Of a DNA stretch of 64,000 nt, positions 7,481 to 15,686 are shown piece after piece. The notes under the pieces were generated by a model. It saw only the letters and a list, made by a program, of their open reading frames with translations. It had not been told where the DNA came from and made no database searches. Position numbers and translations under genes: made by a program. The DNA is from PXAP01 sp046483315 (GTDB lineage: Bacteria; Bacteroidota; Bacteroidia; Bacteroidales; PUMT01), in the NCBI GenBank assembly GCA_046483315.1, contig JAWODJ010000005.1:1-64000 (forward strand), in the 5' to 3' direction. Position 1 is the stretch's first letter; each line of letters begins with the position of its first letter.

Positions 7481-9313
7481 TCAGCCGGAGGACTGATTTC
7501 TGCTCATCTCCCTGTCCATCAGCAACCCCATCTGCTTCATTAAAATAAGTGCGTTCATCTTGCGTGTAACACCGTCTCTCAGCAGGTAGTCAAAATAAAT
7601 TCTCTCTCCCTCAATTTCCACCTCGAAACTTTTGTTAACAATCCTTCCGGGGAAATCATCTTCCAGCGCAGCCAGTGACTGATCATGAGTTGCCACAATA
7701 CCTGTGGCACCCATATTCAGCATCCGCTCAAGAAGAGCTACCGACCCCTTCTGCTTGTCAATTGTATTTGTGCCTTTCAAAATCTCGTCCAGCAAAATAA
7801 AAACCTCCCGGCCGCCGGCAAGCCGGTCAATAAGGTCCTTGAGCCTTTTGAGCTCGGCATAGAAATATGACTCATTCCTTTTCAGCGAATCACTGGTTCT
7901 CATGCTGGAATAGATGTCCATTATCCGGAAACCGAACTCCCGGGCACAAACCGGGGCTCCCGCCATGGCAAACACCAGGGCCACCCCGACAGTCCGTAAA
8001 AAAGTACTCTTCCCGGCCATATTGGCCCCCGTAATTATAATAAAACGGCCCCTTTCATCAACAGAAAAATCATTGCACACCCTGTCCTTCGGCCGAATCA
8101 GGGGATGCCCGAGCCGGTCTGCCTGAATAACTTTCCCGTCATCAAGCAGCCGGGGAATAACAAAATCCGGATTATTGAATGAATAAACTGCAAAGCTGAC
8201 ATATGCATCCATCCGGGCAATACTTTCCAGCCATACGGGAAGATGCTTCCTGTGCCTGCGGTTCCAGCGTTCAAGCATCAGTACACAGTTGATATCCCAC
8301 AATAATAATCCGTTTAGAAAAACTGCTGCAATTATATTCAGGCGGTTGTCAAACGCCTCAACAATTTTCGATAGTTTCCTGATATGACCGGAAGGCGGAG
8401 TCCCCTCCTTTCGCAGGTGACGCTGAAGAGATTTAAGCAGGGGCGCATCAAAGCCGCTATTATGAATTATATGCAGAAGCTCGCCGTATTTCCTTAATGT
8501 GTTCAGTCTGTTGGTCACCAGTTCATGCATCTCATTTATGTGCTTTAATAACACACCGGTCAGAATCAGCTGCAAAAAGAACATTATAAGGAAACCTGCA
8601 ACAGGCAGTATCCCGGCAACAGTAAAAACCAGAATGCCGATGGTCAGGGCGGGCAAAAGCTTCGCCGCCGTCAGCAGTGTGTAATTCCTGGTGAAACGTG
8701 AAGGCGAATTAACGTACTTCAGCAGCCGGAACCTGTCCGTTTGCCCTTCTTTGTGCATCCTGCCCGTTGCCATAAATTGCTGACAGAAGTCCGGTTTAGT
8801 GCTCATCTCCGTGAAAGCTTTCTGCCTTCGCCTGATTTGTGGGGCTTCACTTGCCGGCTCAAGAAGCATTCCGGCAAGGCAGTCCCTGCCCGCAAGGGTG
8901 CAGGTCCTGTTCAAATACTGAAAGAGAGAATCAGAACCGAAAAGATCAAGATCAAGCGAATACGGGTGATCCGGATCTGCATATCCTCTGCCATCGGCAA
9001 AAGAACTGAGGTTGCCCCTGAATGCCTCTATTTCACCAAGATTGACATCAACCAGTGAGGAGACATATCTGCTCCGCCGCTCAAGTACACTGTAGTACTT
9101 TACAAGAGCTAAAAAAGCTGCAAACAGCAACATGAAAACAAGGACCGCAGTCCGGGGGTTCTCTCTCACAAAGGCAAGGGGAATGAAGACCATCAGAATA
9201 AACAGGGCAAGCCTCAAAAATACGAATATCCTCAGGCGCTGTCTTATCTCCTTTAACTGATCCGAATATTCCGCATGTTTTTTCCTGTAATAAGAGAGTG
9301 CAGTGTCTGACAT
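7481..9313 (-). CDS. Membrane-anchored MutS-like ATPase
   Basis: A 610-residue protein with a MutS-type ABC ATPase domain at the C-terminus: Walker A TGANMAGKSTF, Walker B FILLDEILKGTNT, and an ATHDQ switch. It lacks the mismatch-recognition domain I of true MutS. Instead it has two hydrophobic segments near the N-terminus and two more near the middle, consistent with membrane anchoring. The longest frame starts at a TTG at 9355; I prefer the ATG at 9313, which gives a start MSDTALSYYR. The family is widespread in Bacteroidota, but I know no established role. Mismatch repair should not be assumed. Confidence 0.82.
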   Translation of the reverse strand: MSDTALSYYRKKHAEYSDQLKEIRQRLRIFVFLRLALFILMVFIPLAFVRENPRTAVLVFMLLFAAFLALVKYYSVLERRSRYVSSLVDVNLGEIEAFRGNLSSFADGRGYADPDHPYSLDLDLFGSDSLFQYLNRTCTLAGRDCLAGMLLEPASEAPQIRRRQKAFTEMSTKPDFCQQFMATGRMHKEGQTDRFRLLKYVNSPSRFTRNYTLLTAAKLLPALTIGILVFTVAGILPVAGFLIMFFLQLILTGVLLKHINEMHELVTNRLNTLRKYGELLHIIHNSGFDAPLLKSLQRHLRKEGTPPSGHIRKLSKIVEAFDNRLNIIAAVFLNGLLLWDINCVLMLERWNRRHRKHLPVWLESIARMDAYVSFAVYSFNNPDFVIPRLLDDGKVIQADRLGHPLIRPKDRVCNDFSVDERGRFIIITGANMAGKSTFLRTVGVALVFAMAGAPVCAREFGFRIMDIYSSMRTSDSLKRNESYFYAELKRLKDLIDRLAGGREVFILLDEILKGTNTIDKQKGSVALLERMLNMGATGIVATHDQSLAALEDDFPGRIVNKSFEVEIEGERIYFDYLLRDGVTRKMNALILMKQMGLLMDREMSRNQSSG

Positions 9314-9373
9314 AAATATTCCGTATTCTCTATACACCTTAAAATCAACAGGCAAAAGTAATAAATTAAATTG

Positions 9374-10126
9374 TCAATCTGCAATTTCACCCTTATGCCT
9401 TAATTCATTCAGAGCTTTCTCCATCTTTTCCCGTACCATTATGCTTATATCATGAGGTTCCATATCTTCAAACTTCTCCGGCATGACAGGGTCCAGAACC
9501 TTCAGAATGACAGGTGTTTTTTTCCGTATTACGTATCCCTTTTTAGGCAGGGACTCACCGGTACCATCAAGAACAATGGGTAATATCGGACATTGTGCCT
9601 GACGGGCCAGCCTGAAGGCCCCCTCCTTGAAATTACGCATATTGCCATCTGCAGAGCGCGTACCTTCAGGAAAGATCATTATCGAACTTCCCTGCCTGAT
9701 ATGGCGTTTGCAATCACGCATCATCCTGATAAAACTTCTCCGGCTCGCACGGTCCAGCACCACATACCTGTTAAGCATCATATTCCAGCCTACAAAAGGG
9801 ATGTACAGGTTTTCTTTTTTTGAAACCCATTTAAAATGAAAGAAAAGGGAATGGATGACCAGGATATCAAGCATCGACTGGTGGTTGGAAACTGCCACGT
9901 AAACACGGGAATGATCAATCTTCTCCCTACCCTCAATATGAAGGGGCCAGAACGGATTGAGCCGGATATAAAGCGACCCCCAGAAACATGAATAACGGTG
10001 CTGGAGCCAGAGCCTCCTGTCAAAAGGGGAGGTGAACACCCAGAGGACCAGTGCCCCGGCAAAAATTACTATGCAGGAAAGACCGACAAAAAGCCAGTAT
10101 ATTATTGAAAAAACAATATACCACAT
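9374..10126 (-). CDS. plsC: 1-acyl-sn-glycerol-3-phosphate acyltransferase (PlsC family)
   Basis: A 250-residue lysophosphatidic acid acyltransferase for phospholipid synthesis at the inner membrane. The catalytic motif H-x4-D is NHQSMLD at residues 81-87 and the substrate motif FPEGTRS lies near 143-149. A membrane segment spans residues 5-33. It sits 60 bp upstream of the MutS-like gene on the same strand, so the two may share a transcript. The acyl-chain specificity cannot be read from sequence. Confidence 0.87.
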   Translation of the reverse strand: MWYIVFSIIYWLFVGLSCIVIFAGALVLWVFTSPFDRRLWLQHRYSCFWGSLYIRLNPFWPLHIEGREKIDHSRVYVAVSNHQSMLDILVIHSLFFHFKWVSKKENLYIPFVGWNMMLNRYVVLDRASRRSFIRMMRDCKRHIRQGSSIMIFPEGTRSADGNMRNFKEGAFRLARQAQCPILPIVLDGTGESLPKKGYVIRKKTPVILKVLDPVMPEKFEDMEPHDISIMVREKMEKALNELRHKGEIAD

Positions 10127-10302
10127 GAACCAGCAGATATTAAATTAATAGCCGGGATTATATAATTATCCCCCTTTTTAAGGTGCTAAAATACGGCTTT
10201 TTTTACAATCACTTATCCTGTCACCGGCCCAAATTGTAAAGTATAAACAAGTCATTACATCGCTGCCGGTTTATATTTTGTGCATAAATAGTGATGACGG
10301 CC

Positions 10303-10334
10303 ATTGAAACGGAAAATCCCTTTTTCTATATTTG
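10303..10334 (+). promoter_or_regulatory. Candidate Bacteroidota promoter for the GH130 gene
   Basis: ATTG at 10303-10306 and an exact -7 match TATATTTG at 10327-10334 are 20 bp apart, fitting the phylum's sigma-ABfr consensus. The -7 element covers an in-frame TTG at 10332, which argues for the ATG at 10362 as the true start. Confidence 0.5.
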
Positions 10335-10361
10335 TCTGAGAATCACCAAAACAATCCAACT

Positions 10362-11822
10362 ATGCGAATCCCGGTAACCAGGAAAGATATCAGATTCATG
10401 CCCGATCCCCGAAGGGTGATAATAAGATACTTTGATAATGGAATTGACAGAACCATTGCCCTGGTTGAAAGGGTCCTGGCCATGTCAGAGGAGGAAGCCG
10501 GTTTTGCCCTTATGCACACATTAAGGGAATTTTCCAAAAGACACAGGAACATCACTGATGTCTTCAACAATCATTTTACCAGGGTTAAATCACAGATGCA
10601 TGCCATAAAAATAGACCTGGGAAACCTTTCGGAGGACAAAAAGCTGCTGATAGGCTCATATTTTTCCCTGGAATATTCAATTGAATCGGCAGCATTCTTT
10701 AACCCTTCAATGGTGGAGTCTCCCGACCAGACAGGTCTGGAAAAGGGAAGCAAAAGAATAATAGTGAGTTTCAGGGCCACCGGTGAAGGGCATATCTCTT
10801 CCATTGTCTTTCATTCGGGAGTGATAGACAGGAACGGCATTATGCAATTTGAGAAATCCGGCCGCTACATTGAAGAAGCGGAGATGGTTAAACGCTACAA
10901 ATACAAAAAAATATCTTTCTCCAGCAAGCTTAAGGAGATGAACCTGCCACAAGGAATAATCGAAAATGTAATGAACAGGCTGGGTAACGAATTCATATAC
11001 GGGGAACTGCTTGCCTCGGTTAACCGGACCCTTGAGGAAAATAACACATCGGCAGAGAAAAAGCAGGCCATAGAAGAGATCGTGTGGCTGGCGGACTCGC
11101 ATTATGAAGTGAAGTTCTCCCGCGACACCGATATATCAGAAAGGGTTATTTTCCCCGTTTCATTTACCGAAAGAAAGGGTATTGAAGATGCACGTTTCGT
11201 GAAATTCACCGAAGACAACGGCGAAACAAAATACTATGCCACCTATACGGCATATGACGGGAATACCGTCCTTCCCAAGCTTATCCAGACGAGAGATTTC
11301 TGCAAATTCACCATTAAGCCCCTTCACGGGAACGGCGCCCAGAACAAAAATCTGGCATTGTTCCCCCGGAAGGTAAAGGGGAAATATGTGATGCTTTCAC
11401 GAATAGACGGAATAAACTCCTTTATAGGATTTTCCGAAAAAATAAACCTCTGGGATGAGCCCATTATGCTGCAGGCCCCCAACCATTTCTGGGAATTTAT
11501 ACAGATAGGCAACTGCGGTTCACCGATAGAGACACCCGAAGGCTGGCTGGTGATCACCCATGCAGTCGGACCGGTTCGCCAGTACTGCCTCAGCGCCACA
11601 CTGCTGGATCTTGACAACCCCACAAAGATGATCGGTCACCTTAAAGAACCCCTGCTGGTGCCCAACAGCCAGGAAAGGGAAGGATATGTCCCCAACGTGG
11701 TATATTCATGCGGAGCAATGGTACACAACAACGAGCTGGTGATTCCCTACGGGCTTTCCGATACAGGTGCGGGATTCGCCTCAGTAAGCATGAATGAGCT
11801 CCTTGCAGAGCTTAAATCCTGA
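10362..11822 (+). CDS. Glycoside hydrolase family 130 protein (mannoside phosphorylase/mannosidase type)
   Basis: A 486-residue GH130-family protein. Members phosphorolyse or hydrolyse beta-mannosides; the five-bladed propeller carries a catalytic Asp, and the GIEDARFVKF block near the middle fits the family's conserved E-D-x-R region. No signal peptide is seen, so it is probably cytoplasmic. The longest frame begins at a TTG inside a candidate promoter; the ATG at 10362 gives MRIPVTRKDIRFMPDP, a typical family start. It converges on a GT4 glycosyltransferase (33 bp between stops), which suggests linked mannose-oligosaccharide metabolism. Substrate and reaction type are not determined. Confidence 0.82.
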   Translation: MRIPVTRKDIRFMPDPRRVIIRYFDNGIDRTIALVERVLAMSEEEAGFALMHTLREFSKRHRNITDVFNNHFTRVKSQMHAIKIDLGNLSEDKKLLIGSYFSLEYSIESAAFFNPSMVESPDQTGLEKGSKRIIVSFRATGEGHISSIVFHSGVIDRNGIMQFEKSGRYIEEAEMVKRYKYKKISFSSKLKEMNLPQGIIENVMNRLGNEFIYGELLASVNRTLEENNTSAEKKQAIEEIVWLADSHYEVKFSRDTDISERVIFPVSFTERKGIEDARFVKFTEDNGETKYYATYTAYDGNTVLPKLIQTRDFCKFTIKPLHGNGAQNKNLALFPRKVKGKYVMLSRIDGINSFIGFSEKINLWDEPIMLQAPNHFWEFIQIGNCGSPIETPEGWLVITHAVGPVRQYCLSATLLDLDNPTKMIGHLKEPLLVPNSQEREGYVPNVVYSCGAMVHNNELVIPYGLSDTGAGFASVSMNELLAELKS

Positions 11823-11854
11823 AGGCCCGGTTGCAACAGGCTTTGACGGCAACA

Positions 11855-12868
11855 CTAAATCCCGAGAACTTTTTTATAAACATCAAGATAGCCGGACGCC
11901 ATCTTCTCAATACTGAAATTTTGCAACGCCCACTGCCTGCAATAAAGGCGTTCAAGCCCTGCAACCCGGTCTACACTCTCAGCAGCTTCATCAACAGATC
12001 CGGCAAGAAAACCGGTCTTACCGTTAACTATAAGCTCCGGCATTGATCCCCGGTTGAATGCTATCACCGGGGTTCCGCAAAACATCGATTCAGCAACACT
12101 TAGTCCGAAAGGTTCCTCAAAGTTCACCGGATGCAGCAAAGCATAAGCTCCTCCAAGCAGCTCATCCCTTTTTTCCGGTCCGACACTGCCGAGATATACG
12201 ACCTGCTCACCGTCAATATACGGCTCCACCTTCTGACTGAAGTAATCCTTATCCTGGACTATTCCGGCAATCAAAAGCCTCCTCCCCGCCTTTCCGGCAA
12301 TCTGTACGGCCTCGTATGCCCCCTTGTCATGATGTATGCGGCCGAGAAAAAGCAGGTACTCTTCAGGATCCTTGCTGAAAGTGAATTCTGAAGGATCCAG
12401 ACCGTTATACACGGTTGCAATATACGACAACTCGCTGCTCCTGTCCGAATTGCTTATTGAAACATAACTTACGCTGTCATTGTATCTTTTGTAAACCGGG
12501 ATGATTTTCGGCGATGAAAAACCGTGTATGGTAGTCACCATAGGTGTATCAATCAACCTGGAGTATGTAACCGGCAGAAAATCAAAATTGTTGTGTATCA
12601 GGTCATACTCCTCCGCCCTCTCCATCAGGCAGGAGATATGCATGCATTCGTCCACCTTGGCATCTGCCTCTTTATCCTCCTCATATCCCTTATTACAGAT
12701 ATATTCGAGTTTCCCCGGACTCTGTGAATCACCGGTGGCGAAAAGAGTGACTTCAACACCCAGGTCTGCCACACCCTTAGCAATATTGTAAGATACCTGT
12801 TCCCACGGACCGTAATGTCGTGGCGGGGTTCTCCAGGCCACGGGAGAAAGAAGAGCAAGTTTTATCAT
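11855..12868 (-). CDS. Glycosyltransferase family 4 protein
   Basis: A 337-residue GT-B fold retaining glycosyltransferase. The N-terminal acceptor domain begins with PVAWRTPPRHYGPWE. The C-terminal nucleotide-sugar domain has LFLGRIHHDKG, and EPFGLSVAESMFCGTPVIAFNRGSMPE matches the family E-x7-E pattern. It is compact and has no transmembrane segment. It may act in mannan or oligosaccharide synthesis alongside the convergent GH130 gene. Donor and acceptor are unknown. Confidence 0.85.
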   Translation of the reverse strand: MIKLALLSPVAWRTPPRHYGPWEQVSYNIAKGVADLGVEVTLFATGDSQSPGKLEYICNKGYEEDKEADAKVDECMHISCLMERAEEYDLIHNNFDFLPVTYSRLIDTPMVTTIHGFSSPKIIPVYKRYNDSVSYVSISNSDRSSELSYIATVYNGLDPSEFTFSKDPEEYLLFLGRIHHDKGAYEAVQIAGKAGRRLLIAGIVQDKDYFSQKVEPYIDGEQVVYLGSVGPEKRDELLGGAYALLHPVNFEEPFGLSVAESMFCGTPVIAFNRGSMPELIVNGKTGFLAGSVDEAAESVDRVAGLERLYCRQWALQNFSIEKMASGYLDVYKKVLGI

Positions 12869-12890
12869 AACCTCTGTATATTGATAAGCA

Positions 12891-12911
12891 ATAACAGGAT
12901 ACTCCTGTTAT
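12891..12911 (-). terminator. Weak hairpin downstream of mutS2
   Basis: A 9-bp perfect stem (ATAACAGGA and its complement) with a 3-nt loop lies 56 bp past the mutS2 stop and before the GT4 start. No strong U-tract follows on the minus strand, so termination is uncertain. Confidence 0.3.
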
Positions 12912-12966
12912 CAGGCTTTCCGGCAACTATTTTGGGCCGGTTAGGATATTAAATCAAAAAACTGAA

Positions 12967-15471
12967 CTATGTCTCCAGCTCCACCACCGTGATTCCGGAA
13001 CCTCCAAACTGCACATTCTCGTCACGGTATGACCTGACAAGGGGTACCGTTGCAAGGTAATCGCGTATTATCTCCCTCAGAATGCCATTCCCCTTGCCGT
13101 GCAGTATCCTGACCTTCCCTGCACCAACCATAAGTGCATCATCTATAAAATGGCTGATAATATCCATGGCTTCATCGGCACGCATACCCCTTACATCCTT
13201 CTCTGACCTGAAACTGAGTTTCTTGTCCCTTATACCCGATGCCGTGCTACCACCGGTGCCGGCTGATACCTTCCTCAACTCTTTCACCTCGCCGCGGCTC
13301 ATCTTTTCCAGCTTGCTCTCCTGCACCGTGGTTATCATATTCCCGAAGGCAACCATTATGCTTCTCCCGTTTACATCGAGCACCTCTCCTGCTATGTCAC
13401 GACCAAAAAGCCGCACGTGATCGCCCTTTCTTATAACACTGTCCTGCCTTTCAGCCTCCTGCTTCCCTTCCCCGGAAACAGGCGCATCCCCTGATTCCCT
13501 TTCCTTCTTCTCCTTTAACCTCTCCTTTTTTGCCTTGATTTTTTCAATTTTCTTCTCAACAGATGACCCGGCTCCTGCTTCAGCACCCTCCTCAACGCTG
13601 CTTTTCATACCCCCGAGCTTCTCCCTGGCATCTCTTGTCCTCTCCTTCTCTGCCTGCGACTCTTTTATCTCCCTTATGGTATTTTCGATTGTTTTGTTCA
13701 CACTGTCAAGCAGCATTTTAGCCTCCTCCCTGGCACGGGCGATGATCTCCTTCCTCTCCTTATCTGCCGTTTCAAGCTGCGATCCGTAACGCTCCAGATC
13801 CAGTTCAAGCTTTTTTTCCATCTGCCGGATATTCCTCCTTTTCCTGTCCCAGTAATGCTTGTCACGAATAATATCCTTCAGGTGCCTGTCAAAATGAACA
13901 TGGTCTTCGCCGACCCGGGAGGAAGCGGACTGCAGTATCTCTTCAGGTATACCTGTCTTGCGCGCTATCTCGAAGGCAAAGGAACTGCCGGGCTTGCCTG
14001 TCTCCAGACGGAAAAGCGGCTCCATCCTGCCTGTATCGAATAACATGGCTCCGTTCATTATACCCTGTGCCGAAGCTGCAAAATGCTTCAGGTTAGTGTA
14101 ATGGGTGGTGATAACTCCCCTGGTGCCGCTGCGGTTAAGCTGATCGAGTATCGCCTCGGCTATGGCACCTCCCGGCAGCGGCTCTGTGCCCGCGCCAAAC
14201 TCATCGATAAGTATAAGGGTGTGCTCACCGCTGTTGCGGAGAAAGAATTTCATATTGACAAGGTGTGAGCTGTAGGTACTCAGGTCGTTTTCAATAGACT
14301 GCTCATCGCCTATGTCAATAAAGATGCCGCCAAAGATACCGGCTTCCGAATTTTCAGACATCGGCACCAGCATGCCGCACTGCAGCATGTACTGCAAAAG
14401 ACCCACGGTCTGAAGGCAAACAGACTTTCCGCCTGCATTAGGACCGCTGATAACAAGTATCCTGTTATCATCGTTAAGCTCTATGTCAAGCGGCACCGTT
14501 TCCCGTCCCTCCTTCTTCAGGGTCAGGTAAAGAAGGGGGTGAAGGGCCCTTTTCCATTGCAAAACCGGTATATCCCTCAGAACAGGCATTACAGCTCCAA
14601 CCTTAACGGCAAATACCGCCTTTGCCCTTATAAAATCTATCAGCCCCATAAAACGGAAAACCTCAAACAGCTCATCCAGGTATGGCCTGAGCAAATCAGC
14701 AAATTCCCGCAATATCCTGATAACTTCCCTCTTTTCGGCATATTCCATCTCCCTTATCTCATTGTTCAGCTCTACAACCTCGGCAGGCTCGATATAGGCT
14801 GTCCTGCCGCTGGCCGATTCATCATGAACAAAACCTTTTATCTTGCGCTTCATAGATGCATTCACCGGGATCACCAGCCGCCCGTCACGTATCGCCACCC
14901 CGGCATCGGGATCTGCAAGTCCCGCACCCTGTGCACTCTTCATGATTGACTGCATCCTCCTGGATACAGATACCTGTTTCTTACTGATCTCGCGTCTGAG
15001 CAACTGCAAGTCGGGAGAGGCATTGTCCTTCATACGGCCCTCTTTGGTGAGCAGAGCCGAAAGCCTGTCGCGTACAAATGCCGGCACTGATGCAATGCTT
15101 GTGAGGGCAGTTAGCTCAGGGTAGCTTTCCGCATTCCTGCCTTTGAAATAGTTCATTATGCCCCTGGCAGTGTCAAGTGAGCGTCTGAGCTCAAAAAGCT
15201 CGTTAAGCTCCATAAAGGTGCCTTCAACATGCAGCTTCTTCAGCCAGGGTGTTGCATCGCTTATATGCCCGAGGGGAGGCTCTTCACCAAAAAGAAGGAT
15301 CCGCCTGAACTCATCGGTCTGCCGCAGCTTCAGTTCAATATCATCATACAGCGTAAGAAAAGAGATATTTTCAGCATGCTGCCGTCCCAGGCTGCACAGG
15401 CAAAGCTCTGCAAGCATTTTCCGTATGCCTGAAAACCCTGTCTTCTCATCAAATTTGGGCGGATATATCAT
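12967..15471 (-). CDS. mutS2: Endonuclease MutS2
   Basis: An 834-residue MutS2 protein. It has a MutS-type core, an ATPase domain (Walker A ISGPNAGGKSV, Walker B ILIDEFGAGTEP), a long Lys/Glu-rich coiled coil near residues 520-650, a KOW-like segment, and a C-terminal Smr nuclease domain (DVRGMRADEA, then ILHGKGNGILR). It lacks the mismatch-recognition domain. The family suppresses recombination and in some bacteria rescues collided ribosomes. The length is usual. Together with the membrane MutS-like gene at 7481 it gives two MutS-family proteins in 8 kb. Confidence 0.93.
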   Translation of the reverse strand: MIYPPKFDEKTGFSGIRKMLAELCLCSLGRQHAENISFLTLYDDIELKLRQTDEFRRILLFGEEPPLGHISDATPWLKKLHVEGTFMELNELFELRRSLDTARGIMNYFKGRNAESYPELTALTSIASVPAFVRDRLSALLTKEGRMKDNASPDLQLLRREISKKQVSVSRRMQSIMKSAQGAGLADPDAGVAIRDGRLVIPVNASMKRKIKGFVHDESASGRTAYIEPAEVVELNNEIREMEYAEKREVIRILREFADLLRPYLDELFEVFRFMGLIDFIRAKAVFAVKVGAVMPVLRDIPVLQWKRALHPLLYLTLKKEGRETVPLDIELNDDNRILVISGPNAGGKSVCLQTVGLLQYMLQCGMLVPMSENSEAGIFGGIFIDIGDEQSIENDLSTYSSHLVNMKFFLRNSGEHTLILIDEFGAGTEPLPGGAIAEAILDQLNRSGTRGVITTHYTNLKHFAASAQGIMNGAMLFDTGRMEPLFRLETGKPGSSFAFEIARKTGIPEEILQSASSRVGEDHVHFDRHLKDIIRDKHYWDRKRRNIRQMEKKLELDLERYGSQLETADKERKEIIARAREEAKMLLDSVNKTIENTIREIKESQAEKERTRDAREKLGGMKSSVEEGAEAGAGSSVEKKIEKIKAKKERLKEKKERESGDAPVSGEGKQEAERQDSVIRKGDHVRLFGRDIAGEVLDVNGRSIMVAFGNMITTVQESKLEKMSRGEVKELRKVSAGTGGSTASGIRDKKLSFRSEKDVRGMRADEAMDIISHFIDDALMVGAGKVRILHGKGNGILREIIRDYLATVPLVRSYRDENVQFGGSGITVVELET

Positions 15472-15610
15472 CAGGATATTATTAAACCAGCAAAGTTAAC
15501 ATCAAATAACCATTTTAACCAAACAGTACCGTTTTATAACCACGTCCCGGTTCCCGGAAATAAATCGCTGCCCTGGGCGAGTAACCACATTTAAAATAAT
15601 CCGCCGCCTG

Positions 15611-15642
15611 CTTGCGGCCTATCACGAAAAAGTTTATTTTTG
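15611..15642 (+). promoter_or_regulatory. Candidate Bacteroidota promoter for metG
   Basis: CTTG at 15611-15614 and TATTTTTG (exact TAnnTTTG) at 15635-15642 are 20 bp apart. The metG start codon is 44 bp further on. Pattern match only. Confidence 0.45.
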
Positions 15643-15686
15643 TGCCGCCGGCAAAATTTAATCAGAACAGCATCATAACATAAATA

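Noticed and set aside
10332..10361. TTG start giving ten extra residues on the GH130 protein
   Set aside because: The TTG lies inside a good promoter -7 element (TATATTTG), and the ATG at 10362 begins the family-typical N-terminus.
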